NCBI GenBank assembly: GCA_014529385.2
Contig: CM043960.1
Coordinates: 121,429,543-121,493,542 of the forward strand
DNA: 64,000 nt
Direction: 5' to 3'
Origin: Adiantum capillus-veneris
Taxonomy: Eukaryota; Streptophyta; Polypodiopsida; Polypodiales; Pteridaceae
The position numbers were made by a program, and so were the translations under genes. This document shows, piece after piece, positions 1-9,492 of this stretch. The notes beneath the pieces were generated by a model, which saw only the letters and a program-made list of their open reading frames with translations, was not told where the DNA came from and searched no databases. The number at the start of each line of letters is the position of its first letter. The first letter of the stretch is position 1.

Positions 1-1114
1 CTGGAAGTTACTGTGATCATCTTTCCATATGAAAACAACCATCACTGGAGTCTCATATGCCTTGATGTTGACCAACCAGCAGTGTGGGTGTTCAATTCAA
101 TAAAAGGAACCCACCCTGAAATTAGGCTGTAAGTGTTTTGTATCAGAAAGTTTTTCTTATAGATATCCATGTAAATTTGAAGCCTCATGCTAACATCTTG
201 ACATTGCTTTGTGCAGTTGTATAAAGAGGTTGTTGCTTGCCTATGGCAAGCTATGTGGAAGGTATGAACAATACAAGGCCCCAATCAAAGAAGTACCTGT
301 CCCAAATCAAACCGATGGAAATTCTTGCGGCTGGAGATGTCTTCTCCATGCAGAATATGTCCTGCAAAGCTACTTTGCATTAAAACCTTTCATGACTAAG
401 GTACCCATTTGGCAATGCATTCAGTTAGTTTTGGTTTAGTCTATAAAAGAATTCTCACCATGTGGTCTTTCAATTTTGCAGAGTGCTTTAAAAAACTACA
501 CATATGATTATTTGCAAAGATACCGGGTAAGTTTAATACAACACCTGCTTACTATGTCTAGCCCTAGAGAGCTTGAAGATAGCGGCTTGAATGAGCGCAC
601 TATTGGTCTAACAAAACATGACGTGCCACCACGACAAACCCCTACATCCGATACAGTGGAATCACAACGGGCCGAGGGGGTCATATCAGCAGAAGATGAA
701 AGAGCCGAGGATGAGGAAAGGTCAAATGAGCATATGGAAGGTGCTAAGGTACAACCAGAGGAGACAATGAAAGAGCCAAGTCAGCCAGTGGAGGAGCCAA
801 AAGTGCCTATGGCTGAAACCCAAGATGAGGAAAGCAGGCCTATAGATGAGCAAAAGGATATGGATGAGGAAAGCAGGCCTAGGGATGAGCAAAATGATAT
901 GGATCAGGCAAGGATGTATGAGGCAAGCCGATCAACCGAGGGAGACGAAAAGACCTTGGAGGAAACCTTGAATGAGGCAGAAAGAGCCATGGGGGAGACC
1001 CCTGATGAAGATGTGAATGATGACTATGAAGATAAAGCAGAGGAGAGCAACAATGACATGAACACTACAGAGACCCAGTATGGACCCTTGCTACCTGTAG
1101 ATACGGTTGTTCCG
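1..1114 (+). CDS. Ulp1-type (C48) cysteine protease domain plus acidic repeat linker; 5' end outside window
   Basis: Three exons can be read: 1-128, 217-400 and 482-1114, joined by GT-AG introns 129-216 and 401-481 in a consistent frame. Exon 1 carries HHWSL, the catalytic-His segment of Ulp1/SENP deSUMOylating proteases, followed by VFNSIKG where the family normally has Asp-Ser. Exon 2 carries NQTDGNSCGWRC, which matches the Gln...Cys-Gly active-site segment. After the protease core comes a linker of about 190 residues rich in Glu, Asp, Arg and Ser, with an imperfect internal repeat (EESRPIDEQKDMD then EESRPRDEQNDMD). The donor at 1115 (GTAATG) joins in phase 0 to the acceptor at 1186, so the FCP1-like segment downstream is probably the same protein. 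Family knowledge: such proteases cleave SUMO or related conjugates in the nucleus; C48 proteases are also carried by some plant DNA transposons. The Asp-to-Asn change makes activity uncertain. The N-terminus is not visible. Confidence 0.72.
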
Positions 1115-1186
1115 GTAATGTCTATTCAAGTATGGCAAAATATGTTCAGCTTCTAACTACTTATATGTACTTGTCAACTTTTACAG

Positions 1187-1750
1187 AGGTTGATTATCTT
1201 GGACGTCAATGGATTGCTGCTGATGCGGGTGCCTCTCGGTGACAGAGGACCCTTTGAAGATTTGCAAATGTTTCGGATGGGAACTTGTTGAGTCGTGGTT
1301 CATCCAGGAACCAAGGAATTTATTCAGCTTCTTCTTCCGCGCTTCAGAGTTGCCATATGGTCTTCAATGCAAAGGCAAAACTTGTCGCCACTAGTTGCAA
1401 TAGTTTGCAGTGTATGCCACACTCACACGTCAGATTTTGCCTTTTTGTATGATCAAAGAAAATGCGTTACCGTTGAGGGCCACTACCACCCTAAAAAACC
1501 ACACTTACCTCTTTTGTACAAACCGTTTAGCCAAATCGGTGTACCCTTTGATGCAACTAATACGCTACTAATTGATGATACTCCTGAAAAGGGAGAACTA
1601 AATCCACCGGGAACAACTGTCTCACCACCTTCTTTCGAGGGGCATTCCTTCGATTTTTACCTTGAAGACATTCTGATTCCATACTTAGAGAAATTGTATC
1701 TCAGTCCATTGTTCACGGACGAGTTTGTACTTTCTAATGAATTAAGATGA
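1187..1750 (+). pseudogene. FCP1/SCP-like (NLI-interacting-factor) phosphatase domain, probably the C-terminal half of the Ulp1 gene
   Basis: After a 72-bp intron (1115-1186) the frame opens with RLIILDVNGLLLMRV, the position of the catalytic DxDx(T/V) motif of FCP1/SCP phosphatases. VHPGTKEFIQLLLPRF, VAIWSSMQ and NTLLIDDTPEKG...NPPGT follow; these are the family's conserved strand, Trp-Ser-Ser and distal Asp-Asp blocks. The second catalytic Asp is Asn (DVNG); LDLNG-type motifs occur in some plant FCP1-like proteins. One in-frame TGA at 1289-1291 interrupts the domain between the first motif and VHPGTKEF. The frame is otherwise open to a stop at 1748-1750. The stop could be a real lesion, a sequencing error, or be removed by a small intron I could not define. 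Active relatives dephosphorylate serines, for example of the RNA polymerase II tail; this copy is probably inactive or regulatory. Confidence 0.62.
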
Positions 1751-1780
1751 CTCTTCTATCATGTCTTTGTCTTGTCTAAC

Positions 1781-1781
<1 letters not shown>

Positions 1782-1831
<50 letters not shown>
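1782..1831 (+). repeat. (GA)n microsatellite
   Basis: About 25 uninterrupted GA units lie between the two convergent loci, just after the FCP1-like stop codon and about 125 bp before the 3' end of the minus-strand gene. Confidence 0.95.
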
Positions 1832-1835
<4 letters not shown>

Positions 1836-1954
1836 ACGTGGTAAAGAAATGTATTTCAAGCACACTTTTTCACAGGGCACAATTGAAAAATGAGCTCAAT
1901 AAACTTCATGTCTTGAAAGTCATTTGTATACACTTGGGTTCACAAGAATATCTG

Positions 1955-3375
1955 TTACATTGACACTACTTGAACCCGACCATCCAACTCTTTGCACAAA
2001 ATATCTTTTTCCCTTCGCCGCATCACCTTACGGCCAGCTAGGAAAAAGAAAAAATCTGATAGGTCCTTGTCCATTGACTCTTCAATGATGTCATGCCGCA
2101 AATGCTGAAGACTGCATAGCTCCCTTATTGTAACCACCAATAGTAGGCCATGCTCTTTATCAATCACTTCCACATCCACAGCAGGATTATCTTCCAAACC
2201 TGTAGAAACCTGGTCCATAGGAATGTACTTACCATTGAGAATTTGTGATCGCATATACCAAAACGAGAGTAACAGTGATTGGCTTGCAATCATGTACTTG
2301 ACAACTAGAGTATCAAGCGCGACCTCGCACCGTAAACCAATCTCTTCCTTTGCATACCATCCTTTGTCAAGAAGTTTGTCACAGGATGACTGCTGAAATG
2401 ACTTGCACATGAACATAGTTTTTGTAACTCGGATGTTGTAGCTATGAAACAGCTCTATAAAGAGTGCAACAGCACAGAAGTTTGCAATTCTAACCAGTTT
2501 GGTAGGAATAGAGCTACGTAGAGACTTTTGTATATCCTTGTAGAGATTACTTCGCATTGCCTCCACCATTGTTTCCTCGGGAACTGGCCAGTCCACAGTG
2601 TTCCAATCGGTTGGTAGAGGCACTTTCACCAACATGCCATTCTTATTCCCTTAGTTGAGTTGGTAAAAGTGGTCATAAAAAAAGATTCCCTCATCAGCCA
2701 GTCTTTTGCTGCTCCTCTCTGAATACTGTAGAGAACCAATGTGGGCATGAACAACATGGAAGAGGCCTATTATGCACTCCACAGGCTCCCATTGCTCATA
2801 AGAAGAGGGATAAACATCTGCAATATATATAAGAAGAGTTAAACTAAGAGTATCAATAAGTACAAATGACAAATCTAATGTAATTGAGCTGTGAAGAATG
2901 GAGACATTACTCATAACAAGCGGGAGAAACATTGCAAAATATATAAGAAAAGTTATAATGAGAGTATCAGTAAGTTCACATGTCAAGAGTACTTACAATT
3001 GCAACGTGGTTGATGTATATTTGATACATTTCCACCGTTTGCTATCACCTCAGGATGGGTAAACACATGCTGAACAAGAACTTCCTTTACAGATCTTTTG
3101 CCGATTTCAACTTTGAAATCCAACACTCTGGCCTTCCATGCTGAGCGGTAAACGTTGATTTCACTAGACCTCTTGGGTCTTCTTGGTTGCATGAGGACCC
3201 ATGAACCTTTGTTTATCCTTTGTCCAACCCATTGGTTCTCTGCACTTATTGAAGCTGGTATTGTAATTGAGGATATGCTACTACTTGGCCTTCTAGGCAA
3301 AGTGCAGTTGTTGGTTGTTGGTGTGAGAGACAGTAAACACCTGGAGCCTCTTGGGCGAGAAGACGTGGACGCCAT
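1955..3375 (-). CDS. unknown two-exon plant gene with one internal in-frame stop
   Basis: I do not recognise this protein. The start ATG at 3375-3373 sits in a good context (AGCTATGGCG) and begins MASTSSRPRG, a Ser/Arg-rich N-terminus that could be a transit-type leader. Exon 1 (3375-2997) ends at a GTAAGT donor; exon 2 begins after a TTGCAG acceptor at 2817. The joined frame reads on through YPSSYEQWEPVECIIGLFHV to TAA at 2653-2651. The same frame then continues, 15 bp later, into a 226-codon ORF (2635-1955: LPTDWNTVDWPVPEETM, later MDKDLSDFFFFLAGRK and a basic tail). So there is either one stop mutation, a small undetected intron, or two ORFs. No signal anchor, zinc finger or catalytic motif was recognised. 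It converges on the Ulp1/FCP1 locus with about 200 bp between them. Confidence 0.45.
2791..2998. repeat. imperfect direct duplication spanning an exon end and intron of the minus-strand gene
   Basis: A segment of about 80 bp starting near 2791 (ATTGCTCATAAGAAGAGGGA) recurs near 2907 (ATTACTCATAACAAGCGGGA) about 117 bp away, including the CTGCAATATATAAGAA stretch and GAGAGTATCAGTAAGT-like sequence. On the minus strand this places two acceptor-like sites and two donor-like sites inside or next to the intron. Confidence 0.6.
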
Positions 3376-5246
3376 AGCTCTCAGAGAAAAGCTTTAGTGG
3401 AGGGAGATTCACTTTGAAAGCATTCTAATGGAGGGGAAGTGTTTTAGAATTCCAATATCTTGTGCGGGCTTAATGGTCACCCTCCAGTACGTTAATGACC
3501 ACAAGAGAATATTAGAAGTGGGACCACATGCAAGCACCTAAAAGCTCGTAATAGGAAGGAAATTACTATGCTACAATCCTAGATTCATGAAAGTTTTATG
3601 CTATTTTCCTATTTTTTGAGTCTTTCCACGTACTTTCCTACGTAACGTAGCCTTCGTGCTCATTGGACGCGCTCTATTTTTCTCTCTCTTCATATGGCCC
3701 TCCAAATGACCTCTGAAATTTTCTAATGACACACACACCTGTGAGTACACAATGGAGATAGAGCAAGAGCACTTCTTCTATTGCACACTGAGAGAATAGG
3801 TCAATTTTAGGTTTAGGTGACTTTTATATGAGTTCGCCCCATTCACATTTGGGTGCCCATGCTTAGCCAACTAACCCTTGCGTGTTCCAGTTAGAGTGCG
3901 CCTCTCATCGGTGATCACTCTACCCTTTTCCTATTGGACCGACAAGCCCGGTACCTGACTCTACTAAATAAATAATACTGCATCCGTCGTAGGTGATAGG
4001 GTGTCCGTGAGCCACGAGGGTTAACATGCCCCCCTTCCTGATGTAGATTCCGTCCTCGGAAGATATTGAGTTGAAGCTTGTTATGTCCATGTTGTAGAGC
4101 ATCTGGATTTGAATCTGTAAGGCAAAGTCACTGTTTCAGCAAGCGGAATTATATGGCTATAACTCATGAGGGGAATGTAAAGTACATGTGGAAATGAGTA
4201 AATGCAAGATTTATGAAATGTTAGACTACCATTAAGGACAAATAAATTGCACTTTGAGTAAATTAATTAATCAAGAGTTTTGGGCTTATGGGTGAGTCTA
4301 TCAATTAGTTAGCTATGAGGCTAAGGTTAAAACAACTACTCTAGTACTAGCTAAGCTAAGAAGATTATCTAAATGCAAGATTCTCTAATTGTGCTGTTCA
4401 CCTTTGATTAGCCAACTAGCTCTCACAACTGCAAACAAAAGCTTGAAATGTTAACTGTAAGCTCGATGGAAGTCTTTTAAATGTCATTCATTTTTTTTTC
4501 TTTTTTTCTTTTTTACTTTGGTTCACAATCATTTGACGTGTGTGCTTATTTTGTATGTCTGGGGCTTTTTGCTTCTCAAAGAAAAGCGCCCACATTGGGA
4601 GCCTCTAGGGTTCTAGTACCATAGACAATACATGTGAGTGAAGTACCAAATCAAGCTAGGATTTCTCTTCCAGCATTAGATTTTTCATTTGTGGAACTTA
4701 TGTTTTTTGCTTCCATTTCCTTTGTATTCTCACTAGTGTTTTTGTTGTTTAAGTGAGCAAGCTTCTCTACGCCTTAAACATTCCTAAGGTCTCAAATACT
4801 CAGATAATTTTATCAGCTAGGCCTAGTGGTCAAGTAATTGAGTTTACCTAAAGTCATGGTCTCCTAATCTCTAGGCTCATCCATAAGATTAAACTCTAGT
4901 TCCATCAACTTAAGCAAAGAAAAATTTATACATCTATAATGGCAGATAACAAACATAACTATTTCACTCAAACAAACCATTAAAAATCATTATTAGCAAT
5001 TATACATATCCACCAACATGAATCATGGAAAGTAGTACACCTGGAGGTATGGAGTTGCTCATTTCGTCGAAGCAAATGTCCTCAGCCATGTGGATGGAAA
5101 TCCATATAAGTCCTACCTAACACATCCAAAAAACAAGCACTATACCTCTAGGAGGCATGTCAATGTGAAAAAATTAAAACTCTTAGAAAACAAACTCAAA
5201 ACACAATCCAGACCCCTAACCTACCTATCTGCCATCCCTTTTAGAA
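3376..5246. other. intergenic DNA without a recognisable gene
   Basis: The first tens of bases are probably the promoter and 5' leader of the minus-strand gene. The rest is AT-rich with short T-runs near 4490-4515. Only short open frames occur and none has a recognisable motif. No LTR ends, TIRs or tRNA-like structures were seen. Confidence 0.5.
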
Positions 5247-5698
5247 TCAAGGAAAGAAGATATTATATAAACCGGGTGGCCACCCTAAGGCTAGGCCTCT
5301 ATCCTCATCATCTAGATAAACGAAATCATTTTCCATGAGGCCATAGTCTTCCTCGGTCTCTATTATTTCTTCTTCATCATCCTCTTGCGCAAGCGTGTTA
5401 ATCAAGAACCTCGCGATGCGTGGATACTCATCTTGTGCAAAAGAATAAGCATGTGCCACCGGAGAAACATTCGCTACTGGATAGGGATCACTAGTTATCC
5501 ATAGACGTATCAGCCATTCTAACTCCTCAAAATTTCGCTCACGCGCAAGTCTCTCTACCAAATCCCATTCTCAAGAAAGTACAGGGTAGGAGATGTGAAA
5601 CACTTGAGAAAAAGAAAAAGGGTACCTTTCATAAAAAATAGAAGCGCATGCCTCTGGTGAACTAGCCATCTTTGAGAATACAAATAGATTTGGTTATA
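5247..5698 (-). other. unassigned segment with an acidic open frame, at the truncated end of E1
   Basis: Similarity to the chromovirus protease stops at about 5699, after residues YEMG. Beyond it lies a frame from about 5561 to 5247 (no clear ATG; it opens at TTG) encoding ARERNFEELEWLIRLW and later EDDEEEIIETEEDYG. It matches no part of the other elements here. It could be the broken end of a host gene, part of a different element, or chance. I cannot assign a function. Confidence 0.3.
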
Positions 5699-7398
5699 TC
5701 CCATCTCATAGGCTTGGGTTCCTAGCTTGGTGGCCAACTCTGTGGATATGAAATTGTGAGTAGAACCAGGGTCAAAGGGAATAAAGGCATCATGTTCTCT
5801 TACCTTTCCCCAATCACGGCATAGAGGAGATCCTTTGTGATGATCATCTTCTTGAATTTCAACCAAGGTAGCTATAGGAGGCTCATTACGTGTATTCTTG
5901 TGGGGGCAAGCACAATAGGCATGTCCTTCCTCCCTACACTTGAAACAACGTTTATCTTTTTGATAACACTCTAGCTCTTTAGGAGAGAGTTTATTTTTTC
6001 CTTTATAAACTCCCTTCTCCTTAGCTTTATTGTTGTTGGCATTGCCTTTGGGAGACTTTTGGACATTGTCCTTCCGCTTAGGCTCGTTATGGTCCTTGTT
6101 TTCCGTGGGCTTAAGATTCCTCTTAGCCCCTTGTTGGAAGTTGATTTGTGAAGCCACCATGGTATGGTGTTTGATCGAAGATATGGTGCGTGGTATTTGG
6201 GAGTTAACATACTCCGCCATATCCTCAGTTAAAACCCGCACAAAATTGTTGTTTTTGCTCTCCAAAATCCATCTTTTGAAGACAGTGGCTTTGAGATGTA
6301 AATCCCAAAACTTGTCTACATATTTGTGAATAGATTTGTAGGGAGAGAGCTTCAAGCTTCTCCATTTGGTGAGTACTTTGTCTTTGGCATCGGTAGCCAA
6401 AAACTGCTTCATGATGGAAGCTCTTAAAGTTTTCCATGTTTGTGGAGCTTCACCGTTTGCTCGTAGGCTAGACCACCATTGCATGGCAGACTTTTGAAAA
6501 TGCATAGCTACATGGTGCAGCTTAGAGGACTCTGTGAAGCCCTCATCTCCAAACGCCGCATCAAATTCTTGGATAAAGGCCAAGACTTTGTCCATAGCAC
6601 CAAAGGTGCCATTGTAGGTAAGGAAAGAGATGTTCTTTCCCCCCTCTTTGAACTTTTTGAGCTTGGACGACCTCTTCCATGCGACATAGGATTTCCTATG
6701 GCCTCTTCTTTTAGGTGGTTCAAGAGCTGCACCATCACTTTCTTTAGAAGAGGAAGAGTATGAGGAGGATGGAGAAGAGGGTGACCTCTTTCTTGCCTTT
6801 TTCTTCCCTTGTTCCTCCTTGTCTGCACCATCACTTTCTTCAGAACAGAAAGAGGATGAAGAAGATGGAGAAGAGGGTGACCTCTTTCTCGCCTTTTTCT
6901 TCTCTTGTTTTCTCTTCTCCCTCTTTGAATTATGGTGTAGAGAAGTATGCAATGGTCTTCTCCGTTTAGGGGGTGTTGGAGAGTGTTTTGCCCGCCCTCT
7001 TCGTGGATCCATCTCCGTAGAGGTGGAAGGAGACTCACTTCTTTCTCGTTCTTTTGGTGGGGGCTCTACCATTGAAACTTGGGTTCTCCTCTGGGAAGGA
7101 GATGCATCATCAAGTAGTAGATGTTTGAGCCCTTCGTCTCCTCTTCTTCTTCCCTTATCGGAGAGAGTTCTCTTTTGGAAGTTCACTAGGAGGCTTCCTA
7201 GGTACTCTCTGTTCTTGGTGGGGAGTTTGGAGAATACCATGGTTGTAGCACTTCACCTTGGAGGGATGGATTGCCCAGGGCTTGTTGTAGCCTAGAACCA
7301 AGATAGTTTAGAAGCATAAGGGCATTATTAGTTGCTCTTTTGTTAGCAAAATCAAAGCTATCAACATTCATTTCAATCTCTTTTTCTTTGTCAACCAT
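5699..7398 (-). pseudogene. gag: E1 gag and partial protease
   Basis: The start at 7398 begins MVDKEKEIEMNVDSFDF and aligns with the MADN start of E2, E4 and E5. A frame change near 7220 moves reading into a long second frame. That frame contains Arg/Ser-rich repeats (KKARKRSPSSPSSS twice), a Gag capsid-like region with MHFQKSAMQWWSSLRANGEA and FWDLHLKATVF, a CCHC zinc knuckle (CFKCREEGHAYCAC, near 5915-5955, with all ligands present), and the protease motif FDPGSTHNFIS. The match to the family ends after YEMG at about 5699. Gag packages element RNA; this copy has no pol and cannot act alone. Confidence 0.82.
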
Positions 7399-7798
7399 AC
7401 TAGCAAAATTTAGGTGTAAACTTTTACTTGTACTTTGGCACTTCAAGCCCTAGTTGCTACTCCTCTTTACCTTCAAAGATAAGCACTCAAGCATCTATAC
7501 ATGTGGCTCAAATATTATTAATTTCAAGGAATAAAAGAGAGGGTTCAACAGAGCCAAGGTAGCACTGGTTCTTGTCAAGCTTCTAATAGCTCAATAATGG
7601 TTAAGCCATAAGCAAGCCCCGTAGGAATTCATTATTAAGACCATAGCTCTTGACGGTGTCCCCGTTGACTGCATAAAGCAGACGTGCTTCAAGAATGAAA
7701 AATCCCTATTCTACTTACTCTTTTGAAATTAATAACACCAACCATTTGTAGCAAGCTTGAGGACCTCTCTTCTTGAGCAAGAAAAAAGAAACCAATAT

Positions 7799-7809
7799 CT
7801 CTGATACCA
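7799..7809 (-). other. E1 primer binding site (initiator tRNA-Met)
   Basis: Minus-strand TGGTATCAGAG is complementary to the 3' end of plant initiator tRNA-Met. It lies one base from the inner LTR edge, at the same position as in E2 and E5. Confidence 0.85.
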
Positions 7810-7810
7810 A

Positions 7811-9359
7811 TCTAACATTTAATGCACTAATAACTTGTGTTTAGCGGCAATTGATAACATAGTGAGCATTTCATTAAGAACAAGTTTCTAATGAGCATAG
7901 AGAGATTACTTAATTGAGAAAGCAGCATAGAAATTTACACCTAGCTAAGTTGGCATTGACAATACTTGAAAAGAGAGAGAAATAGAACAATTGACAACAA
8001 TTGAGGACCGGGTTTACATGGAGCCAGTCCCCCCTCCATAAAGGCTTTGTATCATAGCTTCTCCCATCAAAGGAGACTTTTGTACACACAATACAATCTT
8101 TGTGTTCCTTGATAAAACTAGTTGGTGTAATGAATATGGAAGCTTCATACACCAAATTATGCTTGAAAAACACACCTATTGTCCCTAGCCTCAGGCCCAA
8201 GACCTCACACACCTTCAAAAATTGTGAGAGCTAGTAGGTAATGAGGATAGATTGGGAGGAAGAAGAGGTATCTTACAAGAAAGAAGTATTCTCCTCACAT
8301 AATCACTCTAATAGCATAGCATAGCTAGTAATTAGCATGGTAGAGGAGATGAGCATACCATTGAATCTTGGCTCTTGGTTGGATTTGCATTCCATAGCCA
8401 AGAGTTATTGGTGTAGACCTCTACTTCTCAATGCTTGGAGAAGGCGATGGAGTTCTTCTTGCACACATGCGTTGTGTGTGTGTGTGTGTAGCATTGTGTT
8501 AAAGTAAAATGCAGCCCCTTCTCTCATCTTGGTTGACCCCTCTTGCTAAATGCTCATGCTGGCCTCCCTTTGACTCCTGTAAAGCTTAGCCAATCACAAA
8601 TTAGAAGGATAGTTGATAGCCTTTTGACAAGTGTCCCCCTTTCCCCTTTTGTGAAAGTTTACATATTTAATTAATTCATCTAAAATCTCATTGGACCTTT
8701 TTGTCTTCTAGCCAATAGGAATCAGGCAAGCCATTGGGCTGCTAGATGCTCATTGGACCCCTTGGTAGACTGTCCAATAGTCTTCTAGGGAGCTTAATTT
8801 CTATTGGTTCTTTTATCAAGCATTTTTAAAATGACTAGACTAAATTTACTCTAGCCTAATTCTCATTGGTCCACCTTTATGGCCATCCAATAGGATTTGA
8901 GGGGAAGTTGGGGGCAACTGGCCTAGGAGCTTGAATGTGTCATGTATTCCCTTTGTGTAAAGGGAGTGCCTTGGAGTGCATGTGTGTTTCTCTCTCATCC
9001 CCTACAATATGGGCTCGCCCCCTCCTTCCTAGGGATGTGGGAAGACTTTTAGTCTTCCCATGACCATCCAATTTCCCCTTGCTTTGGCCATTGGATAAAA
9101 GATTTAATTTTTGAAACCTTAGCCTATGGAAGTCTTAATGGAGCTGAACCTTAGGTCTTTTAAGCCCCATGGAATAAGATTTCTCTTTTGCAGGTTGCCC
9201 CCCTTTGGATCCCTATTTTCCCTCCTTTGGATCCCTGACAGAGACCGGTCTAGCAGCCTTACCAATATTCTAGCTTTTACTCCCCTAGTACTTCATATTA
9301 AATGATCAGTTTAACATGAGAAAATCATTTGGGAGTATTAGATATTAGTTTTTATGAAA
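7811..9359 (-). repeat. E1 5' LTR
   Basis: It is about 1.55 kb and aligns end to end with the E2 LTRs. Shared landmarks are the ATTTCATTA block, the GGAGCCAGTCCCCCCTCC block near 8020, the ATTGG/CCAAT modules at 8570-8900, a (TG)n at 8471-8489 and the terminal GGATCCCT region near 9215. Confidence 0.85.
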
Positions 9360-9434
9360 TAAATTACATAATATTGTGATGAGTCTTAAGTTACAATAAC
9401 GATAAGTGTATTAATGTATAGGTACCATCTATTG

Positions 9435-9492
9435 CTTTGTACACTACTATTCAGGAGAAAAACCTTTGTACGCTACTGTTCAGGAGAAAAAC
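9435..9492 (+). repeat. 29-bp tandem duplication at the E2 insertion site
   Basis: Two adjacent 29-bp units (9435-9463 and 9464-9492) start CTTTGTAC and end CAGGAGAAAAAC, with two mismatches between them. The second ends in the AAAAC copied as the E2 target duplication. Confidence 0.85.

Larger units (their letters stand above)
5699..9359 (-). mobile_element. E1: truncated Ty3/gypsy chromovirus
   Basis: The element runs right to left: 5' LTR 7811-9359, PBS 7799-7809, leader 7399-7798, gag and the start of protease 7398-5699. RT, RNase H, integrase and the 3' LTR are missing. It is the same family as E2 and E5, but its LTR is more diverged and has lost the canonical TG/CA ends (TC at 7811, AA at 9359), so it is the oldest of the three. 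No target duplication can be tested because the other end is gone. Confidence 0.85.

Noticed and set aside
5090..5338. Plus-strand 82-codon frame as a gene
   Set aside because: No motif, no intron support, and overlaps the minus-strand acidic frame; both are weak and neither is supported as a gene.
7910..8218. Repeated minus-strand frame in the LTRs (also 9652, 16959), seeming to be a conserved small protein
   Set aside because: It lies inside LTR sequence, its reading frame differs in length between copies, and its similarity simply follows LTR similarity.
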